This document shows positions 1-7,894 of a stretch of 64,000 bases of DNA, piece after piece. The translations under genes were made by a program, and so were the position numbers. The stretch is from Subtercola endophyticus. GTDB lineage: Bacteria; Actinomycetota; Actinomycetes; Actinomycetales; Microbacteriaceae. How positions within the stretch are numbered: the first letter of the stretch is position 1; every line of letters starts with the position of its first letter. The notes under the pieces are model-generated. The model saw only the letters and a list, made by a program, of their open reading frames with translations. It searched no databases and was not told the DNA's origin. The stretch spans positions 248,001 to 312,000 of the forward strand of contig NZ_CP087997.1 in the NCBI RefSeq assembly GCF_021044565.1, given 5' to 3'.

Positions 1-594
1 CTCCTCTTTCAGCTCCGTGATGAGGTCTTCGATCGCGAGCGTGGAGATGGGGTCGAGGGCCGAGCAGGGCTCGTCCATCAGCAGAACGTCGGGCGAGACC
101 GTGATGGCGCGCGCGATGCAGAGACGCTGCTGTTGTCCGCCCGAGAGGCCGCCGCCGGGCAGGTTGAGGCGGTCTTTCACCTCGTTCCACAGGTTCGCGC
201 CGCGCAGGCCCTTCTCGACCAGCTCGTCGGCGTCGCTCTTGGCCAGGCGGCGGTTGTTCAGCTTCAGACCGGCGAGCACGTTGTCGCGAATCGACATGGT
301 GGGAAACGGATTCGCGCGCTGAAACACCATGCCGACCTGGCGGCGAACAAGCACGGGGTCGACTCCGGGTGCGTAGAGGTTGTTACCGTCGATCAGCACC
401 TCGCCTTTGACGTGGGCACCGGGGATCACCTCGTGCATGCGGTTGAGCGTGCGCAAGAACGTGGACTTGCCGCATCCCGATGGCCCGATGAAGGCGGTGA
501 CGGTTCGGGGCTCGATGGTGATCGATACCCCTTCGACGGCGAGAAAGTCGCTGTAGTACACGTTGAGATCGTTGACTTCGATGCGCTTCGACAC
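1..594 (-). CDS. pstB: PstB phosphate ABC transporter ATPase (partial, runs off window)
   Basis: ATP-binding subunit of the PstSCAB phosphate importer, on the cytoplasmic face of the PstCA channel. Translating the minus strand from GTG 594 shows Walker A (GPSGCGKST, about residue 40), a Q-loop region (VGMVFQ), the ABC signature LSGGQQQR and Walker B (VLLMDEP). An AAAGGA ribosome site precedes the GTG. The reading frame is open to base 1, so the C-terminal quarter lies outside the window; this is an edge effect, not a truncation. It is the last gene of pstS-C-A-B. Confidence 0.95.
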   Translation of the reverse strand, partial: MSKRIEVNDLNVYYSDFLAVEGVSITIEPRTVTAFIGPSGCGKSTFLRTLNRMHEVIPGAHVKGEVLIDGNNLYAPGVDPVLVRRQVGMVFQRANPFPTMSIRDNVLAGLKLNNRRLAKSDADELVEKGLRGANLWNEVKDRLNLPGGGLSGGQQQRLCIARAITVSPDVLLMDEPCSALDPISTLAIEDLITELKEE

Positions 595-643
595 GGGTTT
601 CCTTTGTACGTTGGTTCGTGAAAGTCGGGGAACGGATGCGCGT

Positions 644-1744
644 TTAGCGCATGCCCTTCGGAGCGAAGATCTTCGCGCAGACCCGCGCGATGAGGTTGAA
701 GATAACCACGAGAATCACCAGCAGCAGAGCGGCACCCCACGCCGAAGCATTCGAGGCGGCGATGTCTTTGCCGGGAAAGGCGTAGCCGGTGTAGGCGAGC
801 ACAGGAAGGGTCTGCATGGGGCCCTCGAACGGATTCGCGTTGAAGTTGTCGGTGAAGCTCGCGGCGATGAAGATCGGCGCGGTCTCGCCGATGACGCGGG
901 CGACAGCAAGCATGATGCCCGTGATGAGCCCGGCAATGGCCGTCGGCAGCACGATCTTCACGATGGTCGAGAACTTCGACACCCCCAGCGCGAAAGACGC
1001 TTCGCGCAGGTCGTTCGGAACCAGCTTCAGCATTTCTTCACACGAGCGCACCACGGTCGGAATCATCAGCACACACAACGCGATCGAGGCCGAGAAGCCG
1101 CTGAACGCTTTCGGGCCGACGATGATCGAGAACAGCGAGAACGCGAACAGACCGGCGACAATCGAGGGGATGCCCGTCATGACGTCGACCAAGAACGTGA
1201 CGGCGCGAGCAAGCCCCTGTTTGGGCAGCGCGTATTCGACTAGATAGATCGAGGTCAGCAGCCCGATGGGAATCGAGATGAGGGCGGCGATACCCGTGAT
1301 GATCAGGGTGCCCACGATGGCCTGCAGAGCGCCGGGCGTCTGGGTGACGGTCAGTGTGTTGGGGTCGAACGACGAGCTACCCACCGACGTGATGTAGCTC
1401 CAGCTGATCTCTCCGGCACCCTGAGCGATCACGGTAGCCAGTGTGGATACCAGCGGAATCAGTGCGAGCAGGAAGGCTACCGTGACCAACCCGCGAACGA
1501 CGCGGTCGGTCGCCTTGCGACGGTTCTCGACGACGCTGGAAAGAATCGCCAGCGCGATGAGATAGATCACGGCCGTGAGTACGAGCCAGCCGACGATGCT
1601 GAAACCGACGAGCAGCAGCAGCAGGGCCGAGACGAGAAGCGAGCCGCCCAGAATGTAGAACTCGGCAAAACGGGGCAGCTGGCCGGTGGTCAGCGAGTTT
1701 GCGACGGGGCCGGTGGGCTTGGTGCGCGGGCTGAGAACGCTCAT
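644..1744 (-). CDS. pstA: PstA phosphate ABC transporter permease
   Basis: Inner-membrane channel subunit of the Pst importer, 366 residues. Two or three N-terminal hydrophobic segments (about residues 28-80) precede a classic MetI-like permease core. An EAA-type loop contact with PstB is visible near [16 protein letters not shown], followed by the VIGETAPI stretch typical of PstA. The ATG at 1744 overlaps the end of pstC by 4 bp, which indicates translational coupling. The extra N-terminal helices are common in actinobacterial PstA. Confidence 0.95.
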   Translation of the reverse strand: MSVLSPRTKPTGPVANSLTTGQLPRFAEFYILGGSLLVSALLLLLVGFSIVGWLVLTAVIYLIALAILSSVVENRRKATDRVVRGLVTVAFLLALIPLVSTLATVIAQGAGEISWSYITSVGSSSFDPNTLTVTQTPGALQAIVGTLIITGIAALISIPIGLLTSIYLVEYALPKQGLARAVTFLVDVMTGIPSIVAGLFAFSLFSIIVGPKAFSGFSASIALCVLMIPTVVRSCEEMLKLVPNDLREASFALGVSKFSTIVKIVLPTAIAGLITGIMLAVARVIGETAPIFIAASFTDNFNANPFEGPMQTLPVLAYTGYAFPGKDIAASNASAWGAALLLVILVVIFNLIARVCAKIFAPKGMR

Positions 1745-2952
1745 TTGCCTGCTCCTTCGACGTCGTCTTCAGAAATATGCGGTTCGGTGTCTACGTCGCT
1801 CGCGCGACCGTCGCGGTTGACATCATCGAGAGTGACAATCACAGCGGAATCGCCGGAAGGCAGCTGACTGAGCGGGCCGGGGCCGCTCGACTTGCTGCCG
1901 CCCTTCTTGCGTTTGCCCCTCTTGCCGCCGACGATCGCCCGGGCGATGGAGTTGACCGCGAGCGAGATCACGAACAGCATCAGACCGGTGCCGATGAGGG
2001 CGTCGCGCTGCAGTGTCGTGGCGATCGGAAAGTTCAGGGCGATGTTCGCGGCGATGGTCTGCGAGTTCTGGCCCTCGGTGATGAGCCGAACCGAAACCAG
2101 GATGGCCGGGGAGATGATCAGCGCAATGGCCATCGTCTCGCCGAGCGCTCGGCCCAGGCCGAGCAGAGTGGCGCTCACGATGCCCGACTTCGCGTAAGGA
2201 AAGACCGACAGGCGAATCATCTCCCAGCGCGTCGCTCCGAGAGCGAGTGCGGCCTCCTCGTGCAACCGAGGCGTCTGCAAGAAGATCTCGCGCGAGATCG
2301 AGGTGATGATCGGCAGAATCATGACCGCCAGCACCAGTGCGCCGGCGAGGATGGTCGAACCGGTCGTTGTGACGGGACCGCCGAACAGTGGAATCCAGCC
2401 CAGGTTCGCGCTCAGCCAGTCAGACAGCGGCAGCAGAAACGGGCGGATGACGATGATGCCCCAGAGACCGAACACGATCGAGGGCACCGCAGCCAGCAGG
2501 TCGACGAGGTAGCCCAGGAGGCTGGCCAGACGGCGCGGCGCGTAGTGCGAGATGAAGAGGGCGATGCCGATTCCCACCGGGGCCCCGAAGAGCAGCGCGA
2601 TGGCCGCGGCCCAGAGTGTTCCCCAGATGAGCGGGCCCACGTAGGCCCAGAAGTTGGGGAAGGCGGCTGTGGGGCCGGTGTTCAGATCGCTGTTCGTCGA
2701 CCAGTCGGCCGTGATCGCGGGGATAGCCGAGATGATGAGAAAGAGGGCGACACCGGCCAAGATGACCATGATGAGAATGGCCGAGCCGGTGCTGAGGCCC
2801 TTGAAGATGAAGTCGCCGAAGCGAAAGCTCCCGGTCGACCGGGTGGCGGAGCCGTCTTTCGGCGGCTCGCCACCCGGTCGGGTGGAACCAGGTGCTTTGG
2901 TCGACCCGGACGAGCTCGTGGGAGCAGATTGCACTGAAGTTTTGTCGCTCAC
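1741..2952 (-). CDS. pstC: PstC phosphate ABC transporter permease
   Basis: Partner of PstA in the phosphate channel, 403 residues. A hydrophilic Ser/Pro/Gly-rich N-terminus (about residues 1-50) leads into six hydrophobic segments of the permease fold, with the EAA-like loop at LHEEAALALGATRWEMIRLSV and the GRALGETMAIALI motif. A polar C-terminal tail of about 55 residues (Lys-rich, then acidic) is an actinobacterial extension of unknown role. About 110 bp separates it from pstS and contains a stem-loop. Confidence 0.95.
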   Translation of the reverse strand: MSDKTSVQSAPTSSSGSTKAPGSTRPGGEPPKDGSATRSTGSFRFGDFIFKGLSTGSAILIMVILAGVALFLIISAIPAITADWSTNSDLNTGPTAAFPNFWAYVGPLIWGTLWAAAIALLFGAPVGIGIALFISHYAPRRLASLLGYLVDLLAAVPSIVFGLWGIIVIRPFLLPLSDWLSANLGWIPLFGGPVTTTGSTILAGALVLAVMILPIITSISREIFLQTPRLHEEAALALGATRWEMIRLSVFPYAKSGIVSATLLGLGRALGETMAIALIISPAILVSVRLITEGQNSQTIAANIALNFPIATTLQRDALIGTGLMLFVISLAVNSIARAIVGGKRGKRKKGGSKSSGPGPLSQLPSGDSAVIVTLDDVNRDGRASDVDTEPHISEDDVEGAGK

Positions 2953-3025
2953 AGCGTTCTTTCTTGAGAGTTCGTGCGGGTCGGTGGAGCCTAGGATAGC
3001 GGCGAAAATTCGTGCCGCGCTAGGG

Positions 3026-3052
3026 GAGGGGCGCCCGTTCAGGACGCCCCTC
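3026..3052 (-). terminator. Stem-loop between pstS and pstC
   Basis: An 8-bp perfect stem GAGGGGCG/CGCCCCTC is extended by two more pairs after a C-A mismatch and closed by a 5-nt loop. No T-run follows on the minus strand, so it looks more like an mRNA-stabilising or partial attenuation element that keeps pstS message above pstCAB message than a full terminator. Confidence 0.55.
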
Positions 3053-3060
3053 GCGCTCGC

Positions 3061-4185
3061 TTATTTGACGTTCGCCAGCGATGCCTGAATCTGCGTCAGC
3101 ATCGAGTCGGGGATCGGAGCCGAGCCGGCGTTCTTCGCGGCGATCTGCTGGCCGATGGTCGACGCGACGTAGCCGACGTACGACTTGGTCAGCGAGGCCT
3201 GGGTGGCGTCTTTGAACGTGGAGCAGACGATCTGGTACGAGATCAGCGGGATCGGGTAGATGGTCGCGCCGGTCAGCTTGCTGTAGTCGAACTTCTGCGA
3301 CAGGTCACCCGTGGTGGTGGGAACCGTGGTGGCGCCCGCGGTGAAGGCTGCGGTTGCGGCATCCTGGCTGAAAGCGACCTTGTTGATCGTCGCGGCGGTC
3401 GCGTTGCCGATCGCGCTGTGGTCGGCGTAACCGATGGTTCCTACACCGGCGCCGACGGCCTGGACAACGCCCGAGCCACCCTTCTGCGCGCTGGTGCCGG
3501 CGACGGGCCAGGTGTTGGCGGCCGGGTACGGCCAGTCGGTCGGGTCGACAGCGCTGAGGAAGTTGGTGAAGTTCTGCGTCGTACCCGATCCGTCTGAACG
3601 GGTCACCGTGGTGATGGCCGTCGTGGGAAGAGTCACGCCGGGGTTGTCAGCAGCGATCGCCGGGTCGTTCCAGGTCGTGATCTTGAGGTTGAAGATCTGG
3701 GCGATCGTGGCGTTCGAGAGGTTCAGCGTGCTCACGCCGGGAAGGTTGTAGATGAGCGCGACCCCGTCGAGGTAGACCGGGAAGTTGAGCCCGCCACCCG
3801 TGCCGCAGATGGCCTGCGAGCTGGTCTGCTGGGCGGCTTTGAGGGGGGAGTCGGAGCCGGCGAAGTCGTAGCTGCCAGCGAGCCAGTTGGTGACGCCACC
3901 GCCCGAGCCCTGCGACTTGTCGTAGTTGATGGTCACACCGGCGACCTGAGCCGTGTAAGCGGTGCTCCAGGCGTTCTCGGCGTTGGCCTGTGCGCTCGAG
4001 CCACCTGCGGTGATGGTGCCTTTGAGTGTGGAGTCGAGCGTGGACGTGACCGCCGCGCTCGTCGAGGTTGCGGTCGATGCTGCGGTGCTCGATCCGGTGC
4101 TGCTGGTCGATGACGAGCAGGCGGAGAGCGCGAGGGCGGCCGCTACGAAGACGGCTCCCGTCGCAGCTACATTCTTGAACTTCAC
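3061..4185 (-). CDS. pstS: PstS phosphate-binding lipoprotein
   Basis: Extracellular substrate-binding component of the Pst importer, 374 residues. I chose GTG 4185 because a GAAGGGA ribosome site sits just upstream and it gives a clean signal peptide (VKFKNVAATGAVFVAAAL) ending in the lipobox LSAC. An open frame continues upstream to 4305 but carries no secretion signal. Phosphate-binding elements typical of PstS are visible (AGSDSPL, RSDGSGTTQNF). It is the first gene of the pst operon and has a PHO box upstream. The prophage begins about 130 bp upstream. Confidence 0.96.
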   Translation of the reverse strand: MKFKNVAATGAVFVAAALALSACSSSTSSTGSSTAASTATSTSAAVTSTLDSTLKGTITAGGSSAQANAENAWSTAYTAQVAGVTINYDKSQGSGGGVTNWLAGSYDFAGSDSPLKAAQQTSSQAICGTGGGLNFPVYLDGVALIYNLPGVSTLNLSNATIAQIFNLKITTWNDPAIAADNPGVTLPTTAITTVTRSDGSGTTQNFTNFLSAVDPTDWPYPAANTWPVAGTSAQKGGSGVVQAVGAGVGTIGYADHSAIGNATAATINKVAFSQDAATAAFTAGATTVPTTTGDLSQKFDYSKLTGATIYPIPLISYQIVCSTFKDATQASLTKSYVGYVASTIGQQIAAKNAGSAPIPDSMLTQIQASLANVK

Positions 4186-4268
4186 TGTGTTCCCTTCAAT
4201 TGGGTAGTCATCAGCACGCTGCTTGACGATTCGGGCGCAGGTGCTGGCAGGCCGGTGCAGGCCCTTGA

Positions 4269-4314
4269 CGAAGGTAAACGCCGACCGTGACCACGTTCCC
4301 CCCACATGGTGAAC
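4269..4314 (-). promoter_or_regulatory. PHO box (RegX3/PhoP-type operator) of pstS
   Basis: Read on the minus strand, GTTCACC (4314-4308) is followed two 11-bp turns later by GGTCACGGTCG (4292-4282), and then by GTTTACCTTCG (4279-4269). Actinobacterial phosphate-response regulators bind 11-bp direct repeats of GTTCACC/GTTAACC type. This is the expected control site for phosphate starvation acting through SenX3-RegX3, encoded at 56789-58643. Its distal end touches the proposed attL core. Confidence 0.6.
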
Positions 4315-4323
4315 AGGAGGTTA
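4314..4323 (+). other. attL core candidate
   Basis: CAGGAGGTTA here is identical to 45157-45166, at the other end of the phage-like gene block. The match continues if one base is skipped (ACGAG against AACGAG). It lies in the only plausible left boundary, between pstS and the integrase. A 10-bp match between two windows of about 300 bp is suggestive but not proof. Confidence 0.55.
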
Positions 4324-4484
4324 CGAGTCTGCGAACAAGCGGGGCGGCAGTATGGATAACGTAACGTCGCTCGCTTCCCGCCGAAAGGTGTCGTGAAAAG
4401 TGACGAAACCAGTCGCATTCTTGTTTCCCCAGGATTTAGCCGAGGTTCCTCCCACAGTAGAGACTCTTGGCCCTCTAGAACTAG

Positions 4485-4500
4485 CTCCCAGTACTGGGAG
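4485..4500. promoter_or_regulatory. 16-bp perfect palindrome upstream of integrase
   Basis: CTCCCAGTACTGGGAG is a perfect inverted repeat in the 250-bp non-coding stretch (4324-4576) between attL and the integrase start. CTCCCAC half-sites occur nearby at about 4449 and 4541. It could be a regulator site or an integrase/excisionase arm site; the sequence does not decide. I see no gene in 4324-4576. Confidence 0.4.
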
Positions 4501-4576
4501 TGTCCCCCAAACGCAGGACACAACAGACTCCGCATACGGCACTCCCACGAAGGGGAGCAATTTGCAGGGGGGAACA

Positions 4577-5401
4577 ATGGTGTTCACGTCTTATCAGAAT
4601 CACTTGATGGCAAAGAGGCAGTCGGAGCTCACAATCAAGCTGAGACTCTTCCACATGAGAGCGTTGGAACGGTCGCACAAGGATCTGTTCAAAGTCACCC
4701 CAGTGCAACTCGACCGGTACCTTGCTCAGCACCCGCAGTGGTCGGCTGAGTATTGCGGGTCGGTGATCGCGTCGTTCCGGTCGTTCTATCGGTGGGCGGT
4801 CATGGCGAAGAAGGTTCGAACGAATCCGGCCGAGTATCTGCAGAAGCCGCGCATCGACGAGAAAGAAGCCGTGGTCATTCCCGACGCGGTCATTGAGGCA
4901 GCGCTCGAGCGGTGCACCCTGGACGAGGCGGCCATGCTTTTGCTGGGTCGCCAGTGCGGGCTGCGGCGGTCGGAGATAGCTGGGCTCAAGCTCTCCGACC
5001 GGACGAGTCGTCAATTGATGGTGCTTGGCAAGGGAGGCAAGACGCGGTTCGTTTCCGTGGGTGGGGACCTCCTCGACTGCCTCGAAGCCATGGAGCGCCT
5101 TGACCCTGACCGGAAGTACTACTTTCCGGGCCGCTACGGCGGCCACGTGACCGGTGAGCACATCCGCCACCACGTGCTGACGCTCACTGGCTACAACCCG
5201 CACTCGCTCCGTCACGCGGCCGGCACGGCGTTCTACGAGCGTACGAAAGACCTCCGGCTGACGCAGGAATTCCTAGGACACTCATCGTCCCGGACGACGG
5301 AGAGGTACACGCACGTGAGTCGCGCCGCGCTCATCGAGGCCACCGAGATGGCCGGGGTGCGATCGATTGGAAGGTTCAAGCCCACCCAGCAAGCGGCGTA
5401 A
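4577..5401 (+). CDS. int: Tyrosine-family phage integrase
   Basis: Catalyses site-specific recombination between attP and attB, 274 residues. ATG 4577 is preceded by a strong AGGGGGG ribosome site; an upstream in-frame ATG at 4400 lacks one. An N-terminal SAM-like core-binding domain (about 1-90) precedes the catalytic domain, with Arg in GLRRSE (R130), Lys near 152-155, H209/R212 in HSLRH, H235 in LGHSS and the nucleophile Y244 in TERYTHV. All catalytic residues are present. It lies next to attL, pointing into the prophage. No obvious N-terminal arm-binding domain is seen. Confidence 0.93.
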   Translation: MVFTSYQNHLMAKRQSELTIKLRLFHMRALERSHKDLFKVTPVQLDRYLAQHPQWSAEYCGSVIASFRSFYRWAVMAKKVRTNPAEYLQKPRIDEKEAVVIPDAVIEAALERCTLDEAAMLLLGRQCGLRRSEIAGLKLSDRTSRQLMVLGKGGKTRFVSVGGDLLDCLEAMERLDPDRKYYFPGRYGGHVTGEHIRHHVLTLTGYNPHSLRHAAGTAFYERTKDLRLTQEFLGHSSSRTTERYTHVSRAALIEATEMAGVRSIGRFKPTQQAA

Positions 5402-5436
5402 GAGTATGCTTTCCCTCATTAATTCGAGGGGGAGTC

Positions 5437-5964
5437 ATGGCGTGGTCGGCGGGCTGGTATCCGGAAGAAGGCGGCGGCGAACGGTACTGGGACGGTAACG
5501 GGTGGACGCAAGCCACTCGCGGCCCGGGGGTGCCGCCAGCGCCGAAGCCGCGGTTCAAGTGGTGGTACGCCCCGATCATCATTTTCGGGTTGATCGGTTT
5601 GGCATTCGGGGCGGCATGGATTGTGGGACAGTCGCACCACACGACCGCCACTGCGCCTCTCGCGGCCGCCCCGAACATTCCGACGGGATTCACGGACATG
5701 GGCGGCGGTGTCGCGATCGAGTGGGACAACAACCCCGACTGCAGCTACTACACCGCGTGTGTCGAGTTGACCGCGTACGCGTACCAAGACTGCTCGAACG
5801 GTCTCTACATTGAGGCGAACGTGCTCGACTCCGACAAGACAATCGTCGACACCACAAACGACCTCGTCTCGTCAGTACCGGAAGGGCAGAAGGCGAAGTC
5901 TGTTCTGGGGTGGATGAACGCTGCAGGGACGGGCGTTCACGTGACGAAGATCAACTGCTACTGA
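5437..5964 (+). CDS. DUF2510-like membrane protein, accessory gene
   Basis: 175 residues. It starts with the short DUF2510-type motif (WSAGWYPEEGGGERYWDGNGW), found at the N-terminus of many actinobacterial membrane proteins, then a Pro-rich linker, one hydrophobic helix (about residues 47-66), and an extracellular domain with four Cys (DCSYYTAC, DCSNG, NCY). A GAGGGGGAG ribosome site precedes ATG 5437. It sits directly after int, where prophages often carry lysogen-expressed genes, so a surface or superinfection-exclusion role is possible but only inferred. Confidence 0.75.
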   Translation: MAWSAGWYPEEGGGERYWDGNGWTQATRGPGVPPAPKPRFKWWYAPIIIFGLIGLAFGAAWIVGQSHHTTATAPLAAAPNIPTGFTDMGGGVAIEWDNNPDCSYYTACVELTAYAYQDCSNGLYIEANVLDSDKTIVDTTNDLVSSVPEGQKAKSVLGWMNAAGTGVHVTKINCY

Positions 5965-5992
5965 CGCCCAGACGCCTGAAACGAACGAAACG

Positions 5993-6027
5993 AGCCCCTA
6001 CTCTGCCGATGATGGCGGGTAGGGGCT
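5993..6027. terminator. Bidirectional terminator between convergent genes
   Basis: The 9-bp arms AGCCCCTAC/GTAGGGGCT flank a 17-nt loop that can form an inner GCC/GGC stem. It is followed on the plus strand by TACTTGTATTTTT. It lies between the plus-strand DUF2510 gene and the minus-strand HTH gene and overlaps the end of the latter. Confidence 0.7.
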
Positions 6028-6256
6028 ACTTGTATTTTTCCCACGCGGACTGCTTGCTTGTGCCGAGCGCGGCACCGATGGACTCCCACGATTCGCCGAA
6101 TGAGCGGGCGGCTTCGACTTCGTTCTTGGTGAGCTTGTCGAGTTCGGTTCGAATGAGGGTGAGGTGCTCGAGGCGCGTGGTGGTGGAGGCGTCGTCGGGG
6201 GCGAGAGTTTCGCTGATGGTTCCGAGGAGGTTGCGGAGTGACTGGTTGATGTCCAT
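6026..6256 (-). CDS. Small helix-turn-helix DNA-binding protein
   Basis: 76 residues. The C-terminal half (about 45-74, FGESWESIGAALGTSKQSAWEKY) is a helix-turn-helix of the type seen in small actinobacterial regulators; the N-terminal half is helical. ATG 6256 lies only 6 nt after a good -10 box, so its message is probably leaderless. A palindrome sits between its -35 and -10 elements, which suggests autorepression. It is the only minus-strand gene in this left accessory block. Confidence 0.75.
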   Translation of the reverse strand: MDINQSLRNLLGTISETLAPDDASTTTRLEHLTLIRTELDKLTKNEVEAARSFGESWESIGAALGTSKQSAWEKYK

Positions 6257-6262
6257 GCACTA

Positions 6263-6291
6263 AGTATCGTCAGGATTGCCTGACGTGTCAA
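6263..6291 (-). promoter_or_regulatory. Promoter with operator in spacer, leaderless start
   Basis: On the minus strand: -35 TTGACA (6291-6286), a 17-bp spacer, -10 GATACT (6268-6263), then ATG 6 nt later. The spacer holds the inverted repeat CGTCAGG-ATTG-CCTGACG (6268-6285), with a further CCTGACG at 6297-6303. The -35 overlaps TGACGTGTCA (6281-6290), which matches 9 of 10 positions of the TGACATGTCA operators at 44621-44661. Confidence 0.65.
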
Positions 6292-6384
6292 GGTTTCCTG
6301 ACGAGCGGTTTTCGTGATGTCGCCGCCCACTTGTACCCTGGGACTCACGCGCAGGCCGGTGCGCTCCGAACGATGGGAGCGAGC

Positions 6385-6657
6385 ATGGCAGCAGAGAATG
6401 ACAGGGGCGGATACCCGGCAGGCACGAACTGGGATTCGACAGACGACTTGTGGTTGGAGACGGGTTCGATCCCGCCGAGGTTCCGGCACTACGACGACGG
6501 CGTGTGCGTCTGGCCCGGTGCTGACGGAAAGACCCCCGAAGGCTGGGACGGGGAAGTATCCGCCCATTCAGGCGTTCGTTGTGCGGACCCGCAGGAGTGG
6601 CCGGAGTCGACGGCCGGTAACGACGAAAAGCCCCGCCCCCCACCTCGTGAGAAGTGA
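6385..6657 (+). CDS. Small hypothetical phage protein
   Basis: 90 residues, not recognised. ATG 6385 follows a GGGAGCG ribosome site; the frame is open from 6331 without a better start. The protein is hydrophilic, rich in Gly, Pro, Trp and charged residues, with a Lys/Pro/Arg-rich C-terminus and no membrane segment. It lies divergent from the small HTH gene and shares its intergenic control region. Confidence 0.5.
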   Translation: MAAENDRGGYPAGTNWDSTDDLWLETGSIPPRFRHYDDGVCVWPGADGKTPEGWDGEVSAHSGVRCADPQEWPESTAGNDEKPRPPPREK

Positions 6658-6717
6658 AGAGCGGAGCTACGTTTCAACTTTGTACCCCTTTAGTGGGGGG
6701 TGGGCTTTGAGTTCGGT

Positions 6718-6731
6718 TCACATTAATGTGA
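6718..6731. promoter_or_regulatory. 14-bp perfect palindrome, possible operator
   Basis: TCACATTAATGTGA lies 24 bp upstream of the start codon at 6755, in a 97-bp gap. Its perfect symmetry and position suggest a regulator site for the two small genes that follow. I find no convincing -35/-10 pair around it. Confidence 0.35.
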
Positions 6732-6754
6732 GTGGCCTACCATGGGGGAAATAA

Positions 6755-6913
6755 TTGCTCACCACAACACGGCCCGAACCGAGCCACTACGAACAGGTCA
6801 CCGCGAAGATACGGGCGCTCAAAGTTGAGCGACGCGCATCCGCACAGCAGTACCGGGCTGAGCTGCGAGCATTGAAAGATGAACGCAAGGCCGGCCCCGG
6901 AATGGCGGAGTAA
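6755..6913 (+). CDS. Small charged hypothetical protein, TTG start
   Basis: 52 residues, not recognised. The TTG start has a GGGGGA ribosome site 5 nt upstream. The sequence is Arg/Lys/Glu/Ala-rich and probably one long helix (KIRALKVERRASAQQYR, then AELRALKDERK). Its stop overlaps the next start (TAATG), so both are translated as a pair. Confidence 0.55.
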   Translation: MLTTTRPEPSHYEQVTAKIRALKVERRASAQQYRAELRALKDERKAGPGMAE

Positions 6914-7125
6914 TGACTCTGGGGGCGTCTAGCACCACGCCGGCTAAGAAGTTGGTCGTGTGCTCGAAGTGCGGGCACGCCCCGACCGGACGAAAGACGA
7001 GCGGGCTGCGGGCATGGCTCACCCGCAGCCCGAGGTCGACGCGCTGCGATCATCTCGTGGTCGAACAGGATGCTCTCGCCGACCAGTGGGAGTACTGCGA
7101 CTGCACCGACAAGTCGCACCACTGA
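6913..7125 (+). CDS. Small Cys-rich (zinc-ribbon-like) protein
   Basis: 70 residues. CSKCGHAPTGRKTS and a C-terminal YCDCTDKSHH provide Cys/His pairs compatible with one structural zinc; there is an additional CDH in the middle. Coupled to the preceding gene and followed by a strong terminator. Function unknown. Confidence 0.6.
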   Translation: MTLGASSTTPAKKLVVCSKCGHAPTGRKTSGLRAWLTRSPRSTRCDHLVVEQDALADQWEYCDCTDKSHH

Positions 7126-7133
7126 TATAGACA

Positions 7134-7173
7134 AAGGAACGCCCCACCTTTTCGGATTGGTGGGGCGTTCCTT
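7134..7173. terminator. Strong bidirectional terminator
   Basis: A 15-bp perfect stem (AAGGAACGCCCCACC with its complement) closes a 10-nt loop. A-runs and T-runs at the base serve both strands. It separates the convergent plus-strand accessory genes from the end of the minus-strand late operon and overlaps the late operon's last stop codon. Confidence 0.85.
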
Positions 7174-7894
7174 AGAATCCGTACTCCGTTTTCAAGCTTG
7201 CTACCTGGGTTGTGCGGTCCGTGCTGGTCATCGCGAAGGGCCAGTAGATGACCTTCTTGATGTCGCAGTTCGAGAACGTGGTGCCGAATGCGCCCAGCGA
7301 CAGCACTGAACCGAGCCCTGACCCTGCGTCGCCTGTAACCTCGGTGAGGTTGTCGAGACGCGACACTGAGGACGTGCCGTTGAACACGGACAGGTAGACG
7401 TGCCACGGTGAACCGATCGTCGCCGCGACGGTCAATGCCGTACCCGAATACGTGCGCATTCCAGTGTTGGCCGAGTTGCCTTGCACGTTCACTGCGGGAA
7501 CACCTGAACCGGTCGCCGCCTCAAGCACGGTCGCGGATGCGGTGTGCCACCTGACGACGGTTGCGACCGTGTGGGGGGTGACGCGAGCGAGCGCGCCGCC
7601 TAACGAGTTCGAGTTCGCTTTCACGAAGTGGACGAAGAAGTTCACCCCATCATCTGACCCGAGGGTAGGCGCAGTCGCCCCGACAATCGTTGAACCGGAT
7701 GCGGTCAACGCCACACCCGAACCCGCCGCGTCCACCCACGATGTAACTGGGTCGAGTGCGTTCCCGATCGGATACCGGGAATCGTAAACACGGGTCGACC
7801 CTGGAATAGCTACGGTCGGAATCCCAACAGGCAGAAGGCTCAGGTTCGAACCGGTGAAGGCGAGTGGTGACTGTTGCGAAATGCCTGTTGCCAT
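7172..7894 (-). CDS. Tail appendage protein, lectin-like
   Basis: 240 residues, last gene of the late operon. Beta-rich, Ser/Thr/Gly/Val-rich sequence with the pattern of a concanavalin-like (LamG) jelly roll: WHVYLSVFNG, SVSRLDN, KVIYWPF. Its start overlaps the stop of the SGNH-hydrolase gene (TAATG). Context suggests a distal tail or receptor-binding component. The fold is inferred from pattern, not from an alignment. Confidence 0.55.
   Translation of the reverse strand: MATGISQQSPLAFTGSNLSLLPVGIPTVAIPGSTRVYDSRYPIGNALDPVTSWVDAAGSGVALTASGSTIVGATAPTLGSDDGVNFFVHFVKANSNSLGGALARVTPHTVATVVRWHTASATVLEAATGSGVPAVNVQGNSANTGMRTYSGTALTVAATIGSPWHVYLSVFNGTSSVSRLDNLTEVTGDAGSGLGSVLSLGAFGTTFSNCDIKKVIYWPFAMTSTDRTTQVASLKTEYGF

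Noticed and set aside
1..594. pstB seen as a truncated gene
   Set aside because: The frame is open at the window edge; the missing end is outside the window rather than deleted.
1777..2937. 386-residue plus-strand ORF across pstC
   Set aside because: Arg/Asp/Gly-rich composition typical of an antisense shadow of a high-GC gene. PstC on the minus strand is unmistakable.
4400..4576. Integrase start at ATG 4400
   Set aside because: No ribosome site. The extra 59 residues are low in structure and overlap palindromes. ATG 4577 has a strong AGGGGGG site.
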